Shown here: positions 27,011-37,127 of the stretch, piece by piece
Layout: every line of letters begins with the position of its first letter
Numbering within the stretch: the first letter of the stretch is position 1
DNA from: Prorocentrum cordatum
Lineage: Eukaryota > Sar > Dinophyceae > Prorocentrales > Prorocentraceae
Direction of reading: 5' to 3'
Assembly (NCBI GenBank): GCA_963575745.1
Contig: CAUYUJ010020750.1
Coordinates: 5,001 to 55,000, forward strand
Length of the DNA stretch: 50,000 bases
Made by a program: the position numbers and the translations under genes
The notes under the pieces: generated by a model
Database searches by the model: none
The model's input: the letters and a program-made list of their open reading frames with translations, nothing else
What the model was told of the DNA's origin: nothing

Positions 27011-28790
27011 AAAAATTCTTGACGCTTCGCGTATCCCCACTAGCTTGTTCATTCCGCGCAACTCGCGGTTCCTCTCGGGCCCTATCGGGTGGTGGTGCTG
27101 TCCCCCCACCGCTTCGGCTTCGGCCTTTCCGCTCAAATCGCGGTTCTTCATGTCGGGCGAGCCGCCGTCCTGGCTTCGGCTGGTCTTCCCCTCCGAACGT
27201 GCGGGTCGTCCTCGTTCGGTCTTCGTTCTTTGGAGGTGCTCGCACGCTCGTCCTCATTGGTGTTTGCCCTGTGCGTAGTGCCTCGACGGGCTCGCGCCGG
27301 GTCAACCTGAAACCCTGTCGCACAGGTACGTGGTGACCCGCGCCATTTTGGCTTGCGTCGAGGCTATGCCGCTTCCCCGCACTCGTGCGCGCTGCTGCCA
27401 GGGGTCTCTCGGCTTCCGCCACCCTGGGAGTTGCAGCCTGCCAACGTCTCGCCTCTGGCAACAATTCGGTGGTCGACGGTCCTTTGGACCACCCTGGTTT
27501 CCGCGCTTCGCGCCGTCCGGGGCCTCGCCTTTGCATTTCTTTTCACGACTTCGACCGGCGTTTCGTTGGCCACGGTCACCCTGGTGCCCACGCCGACGTC
27601 TGAGGTACGGTGTCACATTTTTTCTTTCGGATTTGTCCCTGGCCGTCGTCGACTTTCCGACGCGTGACGCTTCCGATTGATTTGCAGCTGTGCACGCGGC
27701 AGTTCTCCTCAGCTCAGTCCCGGCAGCCCCCCATCTGAGGCCTCGGCCGCTCTTAGTTGTCGCCTCGCCCGTCGCTCTGTTTGTTCTTCCCGCGCTTCCC
27801 TTGGCCAATTCGTCTCTGCGTAGGCCGCTTTGACCTGACTCGCCGCCGGCGCTCTCGCCCACGGCCGCTGACTAAAAAGTATCCCCGCTAGCCCTTTGCT
27901 GGTCGCCATTTTGGCTGCGCCGCCGCGCCATTTTGGCTGCGGTTACTTGCTGGTCGCCACCGGGATTTCCAGCGCCACCGGGCTTGGGAGTATCGGTTCT
28001 GGCTCTCCTTCTGAGTGGCTGTTCGCTCGCTCGCTTCGCTTGCCTTCCTTTTCCTGCTGCCTAGTCGCGGCCCGACTAGTGTTCGGACGGCTTTCGACCC
28101 GCCTCGCGAGCCTGTTGAGCAAAACCCCCCACTAGCTTGACCCTGGTCGCCGTGCTATCTTTTTCCCTCTCCGCGGCCACACTGGGCGCCCTGAGGTTGT
28201 CCGCATGCCCCTTCCTTCGGGGTGCCCCTGGGCTCTCGGGCTTGCGACTCGCCCGTGGCTGCCACTTCCGCCCGCTCTCCCTTTTGGCGATCCGGGACTT
28301 TTCCGTTGAGCGCCGGCACGCCCACTCGTCGTTCTCGTTTGTTGCGCTTCCGCTAACACCCCCCCTTTGGCGTTCCGGAGCACTTCCGGCGAGCGCCTGC
28401 ACCCATGTCCATCGCCCTCTACGGCCTCCTGGTGGTCTTCGAGTTCGACGTCATCTCGCTCTTGGCCATTTTGGCGCTGCGCGTGGGCCTGGAGCTGCTC
28501 TGGATCTCCCGCATCTGAGGCGCAGTGTAGTCCGCTCCTGCGCACTTAGTGGGTAATTTAGGCCGTTGCTAGTTTGCAATTCCCTGACGGCGCCTGGCAC
28601 TCTTGCGCGCTCGCGAACAAGAAGTATCCCCATTAGCCCCGTAGCTGGTGGCACAGCCTGCCCCTGCTTGCCTTGCGTTCGAGCCGCTCCGCGCGCCCGC
28701 GTGCCAAAAAGCATCCCCTCCGGCTCATCCAGAAACAATCAACAGGGGACTTGGTGAATCAGGGACGGCTGGGAGCATGCAGTTGCGCGG
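27011..28790. other. No supported gene; recurrent GCCATTTTGGC and GTATCCCC words
   Basis: GCGCCATTTTGGCT or GGCCATTTTGGC occurs at about 27342, 27906, 27930 and 28463. A word like GTATCCCC(A/G)(C/T)TAGC occurs at about 27031, 27879 and 28624. Long frames exist on both strands, but they are Arg/Ser/Pro-rich and no domain is visible. Confidence 0.45.
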
Positions 28791-28794
28791 CCGA

Positions 28795-29045
28795 CAGAAA
28801 TGCAAGGATCATACATAGCTTCCCGCATGGAAGTTTAAGATGGGTATCGGTGCAAGATGCGACGTGATGCTCCCCGTGGTAAGCGTCTCTACTGCAGGTG
28901 GCTGTATCCACCGTGAGCCATGCGAAGCAAGGATCACACATACCTTCCCGCAGCGAAGGTTAACATGGAAACCGGTGCAAGATACGCCAGGATGTTCCCT
29001 GCGGTAAGCGTCTGGCGCAGGTGACTGTATCTTTCATTCGTCGCC
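28795..29045. repeat. 125-bp tandem duplication, two diverged copies
   Basis: AAGGATCAYACATA starts at 28804 and 28929. Both copies share CTTCCCGCA, AC/TCGGTGCAAGAT and GGTAAGCGTCT. I considered a tRNA-derived origin for the GAGAGTCGAATCCCC just downstream, but no cloverleaf can be drawn. Confidence 0.75.
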
Positions 29046-29139
29046 CTTGTCGCACATTTGAGAGTCGAATCCCCGTGTGCATCCTAGATCTCAGCCCCCG
29101 CATTGAAATATTTTTTAAACTCGCGTGCGGCCGCTGGTG

Positions 29140-29991
29140 CTGTCGATGGTGGTGGTGGTGGTGGTGGTGGTTGCGATGGTGGTGATGCTGCTGGTGTTGC
29201 TGCTTGTGGTGTTTCGCTGCCATCTTGGGCCCATTTTGAGCAAGTGGTGCTGCTGATACTGGTGATGCCTGGGGCCATCTTGGGGGTAAGACCAGGCAGG
29301 ATGAGGAGGAGGACGAGGAGGAGGAGGAGGAGGAGGAGGAGGAATAATAATAATATTAATAATATTAATAATAATAACAAGAAGAAAATAATAATAATAA
29401 TAGTAAGAGTGAGAATAATACGATTGATAATACTACTGATGATACTACTAGGAAAATTAACGATAAGGCAGATGATAATAATAATTAACATAAGAATAGT
29501 ATTAGTAAAACTATGACTAATAAGAAAAATAAGGATAGTAATACGAATAATCACAATACGAATAATACCACTAATAATACTAATAGTAATGTTAGTAATA
29601 CAGATACGAATCATATTATGAATACTATTAACAAAGCTACTACGAATACTAATAGCCATAAGAAGAAGAATGCGAATACTAATACGAGTAATAAGAATAC
29701 TAATATTCAGAATAAGGATACTACTAATAATAAGAATACTCGGAATAAGAGTAATATTCAGAATGAGACGAATACTATGACTAATAATAGTAGTAGTAGT
29801 ATTGATAATAATGCTCATAATAATAGTAATAATGATAATGATAGTACTAATAATGATAATAATACTATTATTAATACTAGTAATACTAATAATAAGAATA
29901 ATAGTAATAATACGAAGAAGGCGACGGACAAGAAGAACAATACAAATAATAATAATAAGAGTAATAACATTAATAATAATAACACTAATAA

Positions 29992-30047
<56 letters not shown>

Positions 30048-30345
30048 ATAATAATAATAGTATTAATAATAATAATAATAACACTACTACTACTAATAAT
30101 AATAATCATAAGACTAATATTAATAATAATAGTACTAAGAAGAATAATATGAGGAGGGGGAGGAAGAGGAGGAGGAGGAGGAAGAGGAGGAAGAGGAGGG
30201 AAAGGAGGAGGAGGAACAGAAAATGAGGAAGTGAAGGAGGAGGATGAGGAGGAGGAGGAGGAGGATGAGGAGGAGGAGGAGGAGGAAGAGGAGGAAGAGG
30301 AGGAGGAAGAGGAGGAGGAGCAGGAGGAACGCGGCGCGAGGAGGA
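29140..30345. repeat. Long degenerate triplet island: (GGT)n, (GAG)n, AT-rich triplets, (ACT)n, (GAG)n
   Basis: (GGT)n at about 29147-29175 and (GAG)n at about 29303-29342 lead into 800 bp of AAT/ATA/ACT/AGT-like triplets (29343-30150), with a clean (ACT)n run at about 29993-30045. (GAG)n returns at 30150-30330. The island is very AT-rich compared with its surroundings. Frames over it (Asn/Thr on plus, Ile/Ser/Leu on minus) are products of the triplets. Confidence 0.85.
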
Positions 30346-30464
30346 TGAAGAGGAGCAGGGGGGCGACAGGAAAAAAACAAGGAAGGAACGGACGATGACA
30401 AGGAGTACGAAAAGTCGGGCTTTGTGCATCTGTCGTGGTGAGGGTTTTTTCGAAGACTCGTAAT

Positions 30465-31000
30465 GCCATTTTGGCGCCATCTTGGGGCTCTCTTGGGGGT
30501 ATCTTGGAGCTCTCTTGAGGCTCCCTTGGGGCTCTTTTGGGGAGTCTTGGGGCCCTCTTGGGGCTCTGTGCGGGGGTCTGGGAGGCCTCTTGGGACCGTC
30601 TTGGGCCCCTTCGCTCAAAAAGAGGGGGGCGGTCTTAAATTTTCGCCCCCCCCCTCGGAGGCCCAAAAGGGGCGTCTTGGGGCCCTCTTGGACAGCTTTT
30701 GGGGCGATCTTGGGCGCTCTTGGGGCCGTCTTGGGGCCCTCTTGGGCTTCTCTTGGGGCTATGTTGAGCCATCATGGGGCCATCTTGACGCCTCGAGAGC
30801 CAGCCGGAAGCGAAAACGTGACAAGGCAAGCAGCATTGATTTTCCTTAGGTTTTGAACCCATTCTGGCTTCTTTGGGGGGGCCTTGGAGGGCTCGGAGGG
30901 CACTTGAAACCGTCCTGGGGCCGTCTTGTGGCCTCGTGGATGCGTGTTGGAGGCTACCTTGAGCCGTTTCGAGGTATCTTGTGCGATCTTGGCGGCCTCG
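30465..31000. repeat. Degenerate ~12-bp minisatellite (TCTTGGGGCYCT)
   Basis: Words such as TCTTGGGGC, CTCTTGGGG and ATCTTGGG recur every 9-15 bp from 30467 to about 30790, then more sparsely to about 31000 and again at 31450-31500. The period is loose and not a multiple of three. Confidence 0.75.
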
Positions 31001-31640
31001 CCAGGTTCGGTGGCGAAAGCCAGTAGCGGCCCGCGCCGCCTTCGCGTGCCTGCGCCACGTATGCATATGCTGTGCCAGTGGAGTTCTTTCGTGCCGCAGG
31101 GGAGGCGTGACTGCCGGTTCCTCAAGGACACCGTCTTTGGCAAGTGCGTCCTGGGGAGCTCGAGTTACCGACTTTCCCATGTGCGTGGTTGCTGTCCCAC
31201 ACCGTACCTGCGTCACGAATTGGCACCTCAGTGGGCACGCCGTGCGTTACCCGGTGCCGCAGTTTTGTTCGACGCGAGTCTGATGCAATTGTGTGATGAC
31301 TCCCGCGCCATTTTGGCTGCGGTGAGCTCCGTTCCGCCCTGTGCCGGGCGCCGCTCGCTTCGCTGTTATCCCCCTTGGTTTCGGTGCGGCCCGCCCTAGC
31401 TTGCTCGGCGTTCGATTCGGCGCCCGCGTACCCGAAAAAAAAGAGAGGCCATCTTGGGCTAGCTAGAGCCCTCTTGAAGCTATCTTGGGCCATCTTGGAC
31501 GCTCTAACCCTTCGCGGGGGAGCCCGTCCAGACCAGGGAGGGGGGAGAGGTAAACCTCCCGAGCAGGGAAAGGAAGGTGGCTGGAAAAGGATACGCTCTA
31601 GACCACCTGCGCCCAGAGGGCTGGTGGGGTACTCGCCCGC
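31001..31640. other. No supported gene
   Basis: GC-rich sequence holding one GCGCCATTTTGGCTGCGG at about 31308 and short TTGGG words at 31450-31500. Frames up to about 190 codons show no domain. Confidence 0.4.
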
Positions 31641-31644
31641 TCTA

Positions 31645-32251
31645 CTTGCCACGCGGCAGCGCCCGGCGGCGCGGAGAGGCGCACTCCATCCACCCTTACT
31701 TGTCACCTGGCAGCGCCGCGGGGACCGAACAACAACGATCCCATTCTATTGCGAAGGCCTTATGTCAGGAGGGGAAGAGACACACAGACACAATTAATCG
31801 TCGCCCCCCGGAAAATGTGGGAACATATGGGAAGTGGGGGGGAAGACGAACACCCAGAAACTATCGGAACATATGGAGAATCTTTTTTACTTGTGTGTAT
31901 ATATTTGTGTATATTTGTGTGTCCTGGGCCCCGTCATTATGGCCGATGCCGCCGACCCTGTAGGCATCGACGACGAAGACAATGGAGGTAGAGGGTCCAA
32001 GCTGCCCTCAGATGGCTCGAAGACGGCGCCAGATGCCTGCAAGGTCGCAAGGTCGTTCGAAGACAGTCCATTTGTTACGCGGCAGCGCCGCAGGGGCCGA
32101 ACATCATGCCATGCCGCTCCGCTCGCCACGTGGCGGCCCCTGGAGGCGCGAAGAAATCGCATCCCATTTTAGACGTCACGCGGCAGCGCCGTGGCTGAAG
32201 CAAGCGTTATGCCACGACGACGACGAGGACGACGACGAGAACGATGACGAC

Positions 32252-32339
<88 letters not shown>

Positions 32340-32660
32340 CTGATGATGATGACGAGGGCCATGGAGGCGAACAAACATTCTATCCTACCCTCCTCCTCGT
32401 CCTTTTTCCTCCCCCTTTCCTCCGCCCTCATCCCTTCCCCTTCCTTCCTCCCCCTTCCTTCCTCCTCCCCCTCCCCTCCTCCCCCCCTCCTCCCTCCTCA
32501 CTCCTCCTTCCTCACCTCCCCTTTGCGCTCCTTCCTTTTCTTCCCTTCTGTCCTCCCCCAGGCCTGCAAGTTACTTACTGCAGCGCAATGTGCTGCAAGT
32601 GCGGTGCAACTGCAGCGCAGTGCAATGCGGTGCGACGCAAGAGGACGTTGGTTGGCAGGC
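31645..32660. repeat. Composite repeat K, copy 2 (two parts)
   Basis: CACGCGGCAGCGCC-type units lie at 31650 and 31704, then again at 32076, 32127 and 32177 (50-51 bp apart). These are followed by (GAC/GAT)n at 32215-32352, GAGGGCCATGGAGGCGAACA, a CTC tract to about 32560, and GCAAT-like pentamers at about 32575-32640. Between 31755 and 32060 lies unrelated unique sequence. Confidence 0.75.
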
Positions 32661-32864
32661 TGGCTGGCTGGTGGCCGGTCGGTCGGCAGGCTGGTTGATG
32701 TCAGCTGGTGGGGTGGCCGCCACGCAGCAGAGCCTGGACGACCGACTGGGTGATACTTGACTCTGCTCGTCGTGTCGTCGTTTTCTTATTCATTGTTTTG
32801 CCGGTCGGCGCGGGCCCTCGCACCCCCCCTCCATAGAGGAACAAATAATGACAGAAACATGCAG

Positions 32865-33003
32865 AACTCGGATGTCCGCGCGGATTTCTCGGATCTGCGC
32901 TGGACCCCCCTGGCGGCGCCACCGGCGCCGCCCCTGGCGCGCGGAGCGCGCCAGGGAGGGGGGTCCAGCGCCGATCCGAGAAATCCGCGCGGACCTCCGA
33001 GTT
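32865..33003. repeat. 139-bp near-perfect foldback (hairpin) sequence
   Basis: Starting at AACTCGG (32865), the arm runs through GTCCGCGCGGATTTCTCGGA and GCGCTGGACCCCCCTGGCG. Its reverse complement ends at 33003 (CCGAGTT). The arms are about 55 nt each with a few mismatches and a short GC-rich centre. It could be a foldback element or yield a long RNA hairpin. Confidence 0.8.
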
Positions 33004-33224
33004 TTTAGGTTTATGTTATTCTTCGCTCCCCTACTCCCCCCCCCCCCGTGGAGTAGATCTCGGCTGTCTTTGGGCGCCTGCTTCGAGCAGGTGGAGTCTC
33101 CCCCATGATGGACGCTCCGCTGCAGACAGTCGCACTGAGCAGAGGCCCGGAGCCAGACCCGCCCCTCCCTTCCGCCCAGTGTCGAGGCGTCGAATCAGAA
33201 AACGCTCCCGTTCCACCACTCGGC

Positions 33225-33420
33225 TTATGTCGGGCGTGTCCCCCTACAGGGGGATTTTCGGAAAAAAATAAATAAAACATACCACAAAAATGCACCAAAA
33301 TGGCAAACAGATATTTTAAGAATAGTCCCCAGACTATTTGTGGATTTTTTTTGATTATTTCTGGGGTATTTTGCACTTTTCGCCGAAAGTCCCCCTGTAG
33401 GGGGACAGGCCCGACTTCAG
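33225..33420. mobile_element. MITE A, copy 2, with a 21-bp direct repeat at its flanks
   Basis: The element runs TTATGTCGGGCGTGTCCCCC to GGGGGACAGGCCCGACTTCAG. Inverted ends extend about 30 bp (GTCGGGC, CTACAGGGGGA, TTTTCGG and complements). The interior is AT-rich. The 21 bp at 33204-33224, starting GCTCCCGTTCCACCACTCGG, recur exactly at 33421-33441. That is either an unusually long target duplication or a repeat that was already there. Confidence 0.75.
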
Positions 33421-33444
33421 GCTCCCGTTCCACCACTCGGCACG

Positions 33445-33780
33445 TGGCGACGCCGCGAGGGCTCGCGGCAGCGCCCGGCGGGGGCCGACGCACGCGCTGT
33501 GCGTCACGCGGCGCTGCGCCGCGGGGGTCCAACGAGGAATGCCGAGCCGCCGCACGCGCAGGGTGGCAGCGCCTGGGCTCGCGAAGCGGTCCGTGCACCC
33601 TGGGCGATGCTTTGGAAAACTTAGGTTTTCGGCCAGAGTCTCGACTATTCTCAATGTTTCAATGTGAATCCCAAGATTTCAAAGAAATGCTGGGTTTTTA
33701 CTCGAATTCTGAAACTATGAATTTCTGCCCCCATGATTTCTTCAGCATTTCGCAGGGTGTATTCCGTTCCCCCTACCTGT
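33445..33780. other. No supported gene
   Basis: GC-rich sequence to about 33610, then AT-richer sequence. One further CACGTGGCGACGCCGCG word lies at 33443. No coding signal is seen. Confidence 0.4.
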
Positions 33781-34530
33781 CACGTGTTACCGCGCCGCGG
33801 GGGCCGGAACAACAACTTTGTTCCAGTCTTTTCACCACGTGGCAGCGTTGCGTGGGCCGACAAAAATACCATGCCATTCAGCTCGCCACGTGGCCGCGCC
33901 TAGAGGCGCAAAGAGAAACCTTTCCGTTCTAGGTGTCACGCGGCAGCAACGTGGGGGCCGAACAACAAATTATGCCACGACGACGGCGAGGACGACGAGA
34001 GCGACGACGACGATGACTACGACGATGACGAGGGCCAGGGAGGCGAACAACAATTCTGTCCAATCCTCCTCGTCCTTCGTCCTCGCCCCTGCCGTCTCCC
34101 TCCTCCATCCTCCCTCCTTGCTCCCCTCCTCCCCCCTCCTCCCTCCTCACTCCTCCTCCTTCCTCGCCTCCTGTGTACCTTCCTCCCTTCTCCTCCCTCC
34201 TGCTCTTCCTCCCCTCGCCCGCAATTTACCTCAACGCAATGTGCCGCAAATGCAATGCCAATGCAGCGCAGTGCAATGCAATGCAACGCAACAGGAGGCA
34301 ATACAATGCAATTCAATGCAAAACAATGCAATGCAATGCAATGCAATGCAACGCAACGCAACGCATTGCAATGCAATGCAGCGCGTCACGTGGCAGCGCC
34401 GTGGGGGCCGAGCAAGCACATGACTATGCCACGACGACGAGAACGAGGGCCAGGGAGGCAAACCCAAATCCTATCCTGTCCTCCCCCTCGTCCTTCGCCC
34501 TCCCTCCTCCTCCACTCTCCCTCCTCCCCC
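33781..34530. repeat. Composite repeat K, copy 3, followed by a partial fourth
   Basis: CACGTG/CACGCG units lie at 33781, 33836, 33887 and 33937 (50-55 bp apart). Then come GAC/GAT triplets (33975-34030), GAGGGCCAGGGAGGCGAACA, a CTC tract to about 34220, and GCAAT/GCAAC pentamers (34230-34380). Next is a new CACGTGGCAGCGCCGTGGGG at 34387 with another GAGGGCCAGGGAGGCAAAC and CTC tract to 34536. The module order is the same as in the other copies. Confidence 0.8.
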
Positions 34531-34536
34531 CTCCCC

Positions 34537-34558
34537 TCCGCAGCCGTTTTGGCTCAAG
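34537..34558 (+). other. Degenerate spliced-leader relic (20/22) upstream of the PQQ-like gene
   Basis: The 22 nt differ from the dinoflagellate leader at two positions (T to C at position 5, A to G at position 10) and keep GTTTTGGCTCAAG. The sequence is followed by CTTTTTTGG, not by a GT donor. As at 13236, a CT-rich tract ends right before it. It suggests that the gene downstream is a reinserted copy of a trans-spliced mRNA. Confidence 0.7.
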
Positions 34559-35280
34559 CTTTTTTGGGGCCCGAGCCGCTTCGGTGGGCTCCAGCTACCG
34601 TACCCTTACGACCGGGCTGCGGTCGACGGCCCCCGGCTCACGATGGCCGCTCGCGCCCTCTGGGCCGTGGCGCAGCAGGCGTCGCTCGCGGGTGCGATCG
34701 CCGTGGCCCTCGACCGGACGGCGGGGGCCGGGCACGGCGGAGGGGTGCAGGGCCGCGCGGCCGCCCGCCTCGGCGTGATGAGCAAGTCCGGGGTCACGCG
34801 GTATTCGAGGAGGAGGAGGAGGAGGAGGAGGAGGAAGAGGAGGAGGATGAGATCGACTGCATAATCGGTTTACAGTCAACCCGTATGGTTAGGACGGGCA
34901 ACCTTCCCAAGGGTGCCCTGGCATCCTCGCCTCCTCGGTCCATCCTTTGCCACTTTCGGTTGCCGCGCCCCGCCGGAAGAGCTTCGGAATGGGCGTCCGA
35001 GGCCCTTGCATCTTTATCGCGCATCGTCATGATACGGGCCGACTGTATCTCAAAATTTGTGTGCTCGTCGAATCCACGAAAATACGTAGAACATTCGATG
35101 CATTTTCCGTAGATCCGACGAGCAGATCAAAATGTGGGGTAAATGAATTCTGTAGTCGATCCCCTGCTCGAGGTATAGCGCCCGGCAGATTGGGAAGGCA
35201 CGCAGCGCCGAGGGGGCCTACTGGCCGGACTCCAGCAGCCGCGGCAACTCGCTCTACGCTGGCGCTCGGGGGAGGAGACG
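34559..35280 (+). other. Region between the spliced-leader relic and the PQQ-like frame
   Basis: A GC-rich frame from the Met at 34643 (MAARALWAVAQQASLAG) may be leader coding sequence. It ends around 34799 at GTATTCGAGG, which could be a splice donor. A (GAG)n run follows at 34808-34850, then AT-richer sequence with a small inverted repeat (TGCTCGTCG at 35062, CGACGAGCA at 35116-35124). Coding-like GC-rich sequence resumes near 35190. An intron or later insertion of about 390 bp is possible, but no junction can be proven. Confidence 0.35.
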
Positions 35281-36416
35281 GTGCCCATACCTCGACCCCT
35301 GGCTCGTCTTCCCCTTCTGGGGCCTCCTCCTCCTCCTCCTCCTCCTTGGAGGCCCTCGTCGCCACCGCTGGGTTCGCCTCGAAGTCCTGGTCAGAGCGCG
35401 CCCTGGGAGAGATCCTGGGGAGGAGCGGTGCACCGGCACGCCCTGGCCTGCCCAGGCGCGGAGGACCTCACGGACAACGTCTCGTGGGGGTGGCACCACC
35501 CGAGCGGGGTCTACAGCACCATCCCGGTCGGGGCGCCCCTCATCGACGGCGAGCTGAACATCTACGTCGGGTCGGACGACGCCATCCGGAAGTTCGACGT
35601 GTCCGGGGAGCTGCTCTGGAGCTACGCCCCCCGCGGCCAGCTCGCCGCCGCCCCGTCCATCGCCATCGGCTCGGTGTCGCGGCGCCTGGCGGTGGCCCCC
35701 ACCGAGGTCTCCGCCGAGGAGGAGGCGGCCCTCCAGCCAGACTGGGCGAAACGGGGGGACGATCCCGAGGTCCCGTACGAGACCTTCTTCGCCCAGGTCA
35801 AGGTCGGCGACCGCCTTAAGGTGCGCCCGGGCAAGGCGTTTGTCGGGGACGGCGGCAAGGACCTCTACAGGGACGGCGACCAGGGCAGGATCATCAACGT
35901 CCTCAGGCAGGGAGGCTACGGCGAGCGCGTGGTCATCCGGTGGCCACGCACTGGCCACGAGAGCGTCGCGAGCCTCGCCTCCCTTGGCAAGAGGTTCGTG
36001 CGCGTCGCCAGCGAGGTCAGTGCGGCCGCCCTGCCGCCCATGCTCGTCGGGAGCACCACCTCTGGCTACGTGTTCGCGGTCGGGCTCAGCGACGGGGAGG
36101 AGATCTGGGCGACCCAGGCCTCCGAGCAGATCGCGGGCGTCAAGGGGGCCGTTGGTGCCAAGGACGGGGTGGTCGTGGTCGCGACCAACCGCTGCACCGA
36201 CCGGTACTGCTACCGGTACCGCAACCAGACGAACCCACTCACGCCGAGCAACTCCATCGTGAGGGGCCTCAGCGCAGCGGACGGCAGCGCCCTCTGGTCC
36301 TACAGGACGCGGTCGCCCGTGTGGAACATGGTGCCGCAGTGGGGTCCTAACGACACCGTCATGTTCCAGGACTTCGAGGCCAACGCGTACTGCCTCAACT
36401 TCAAGACCGGCGCGCC
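35281..36416 (+). CDS. PQQ-type beta-propeller protein, N-terminal part
   Basis: The frame encodes repeats of the PQQ/quinoprotein-like propeller: GELNIYVGSDDAIRKFDVSG with ELLWSY, GYVFAVGLSDGEEIWAT, and GLSAADGSALWSYRT. Each ends with the Gly...Trp signature of these blades. Between the first two lies an insert, VGDRLKVRPGKAFVGDG then RDGDQGRIINVL, that looks like a small SH3-like barrel. Confident similarity starts at about 35430 (WGGAVHRHALACPG, DNVSWGWHHPSG). The Pro/Ser-rich beginning from the Met at 35281 may not be coding. Function is unknown: such propellers bind quinone cofactors in bacteria or act as scaffolds in eukaryotes, and no catalytic residues can be named here. Around 36410 the frame changes, so the gene is split. 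Confidence 0.7.
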
Positions 36417-37127
36417 ATGGGCACTTACACGAACGCCGCCGCCGTGTACGACGCGGCGTCCGAGCGGTTTTTCTCGATGGGCGCCAAGGAGTACGAGCAC
36501 AAGTATTGCAACCCGTACCCCGCGCCAGGTGTCCTGCCCCACTGCAACACGTGGCCCGGCTCCGCAGGTATGATCTACGGCCTCAACGCGACCTCGGGCA
36601 GGAAGCTGTGGGAGTTGGAGACCCGCGAGCCGCCTGCGAGCGGCGCCGTCGGCCTCCTGAACAGCCCCCCGGGGCACACCAGGCTGGTGGTCACCCTGGG
36701 CTACAACTGCAGGTACAACTCCCCCTCCGGGCTCCTGTCCATCGACCCGCACAATGGCCACCTCCGGTGGGAGAGGGAGGGCCCGACGCTGTGGTCCGGC
36801 ATGTGCGCGGGGGACAGGGAGGGCGGCGACATCCGGAGGGCGATGGGCGGCCGCGCCGCGTGCGTGCCGAACTCCTGGTCCAGCCCAGTCATCGACTCCA
36901 ACGGTGACTTCTACGTTGGCAACCAGGTGGGGGTGCTGCAGAAGTGGGGGTCTCCCACGGGGCGGACCCTCGACGTCCAGCTGCTCTCCACCCTGACCAC
37001 GGGGGTGGCGTTCCAGGACGCGGCCATCGCGGTCGGGCCCAGCATCATGGCGGTGTCGACGTGCACTTCCCTCATCGTCATGCAGACTTCGGAGGGGGAC
37101 AACTTCACCTTTCCCCTCGAGTATTGA
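36417..37127 (+). CDS. PQQ-type beta-propeller protein, C-terminal part (shifted frame)
   Basis: The propeller continues in another frame: GTYTNAAAVYDAASERFFSM, GMIYGLNATSGRKLWELETR, GLLSIDPHNGHLRWERE, and a last blade DSNGDFYVGNQVGVLQKW. It ends with FTFPLEY and TGA at 37125-37127. The Met at 36417 is internal and is not a real start; the sequence joins the upstream part near YCLNFKTGAPW/MGTYTNAA. About three codons may be missing compared with a regular blade, so a small deletion fits as well as an assembly error. Cys pairs (CNPYPAPGVLPHC, CVPNSW with GYNC) suggest an extracellular or lumenal protein, which is inference. Codon use stays strongly G/C at third positions, so decay must be recent. 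Confidence 0.7.
   Translation: MGTYTNAAAVYDAASERFFSMGAKEYEHKYCNPYPAPGVLPHCNTWPGSAGMIYGLNATSGRKLWELETREPPASGAVGLLNSPPGHTRLVVTLGYNCRYNSPSGLLSIDPHNGHLRWEREGPTLWSGMCAGDREGGDIRRAMGGRAACVPNSWSSPVIDSNGDFYVGNQVGVLQKWGSPTGRTLDVQLLSTLTTGVAFQDAAIAVGPSIMAVSTCTSLIVMQTSEGDNFTFPLEY

Noticed and set aside
29055-29095. tRNA or tRNA-derived SINE
   Set aside because: GAGAGTCGAATCCCC resembles a B box, but no acceptor, D or anticodon arm can be drawn.
29084-30469. 461-residue Ile/Ser-rich minus-strand protein and Asn-rich plus-strand protein
   Set aside because: Both follow from the triplet structure of the island and lack any domain.
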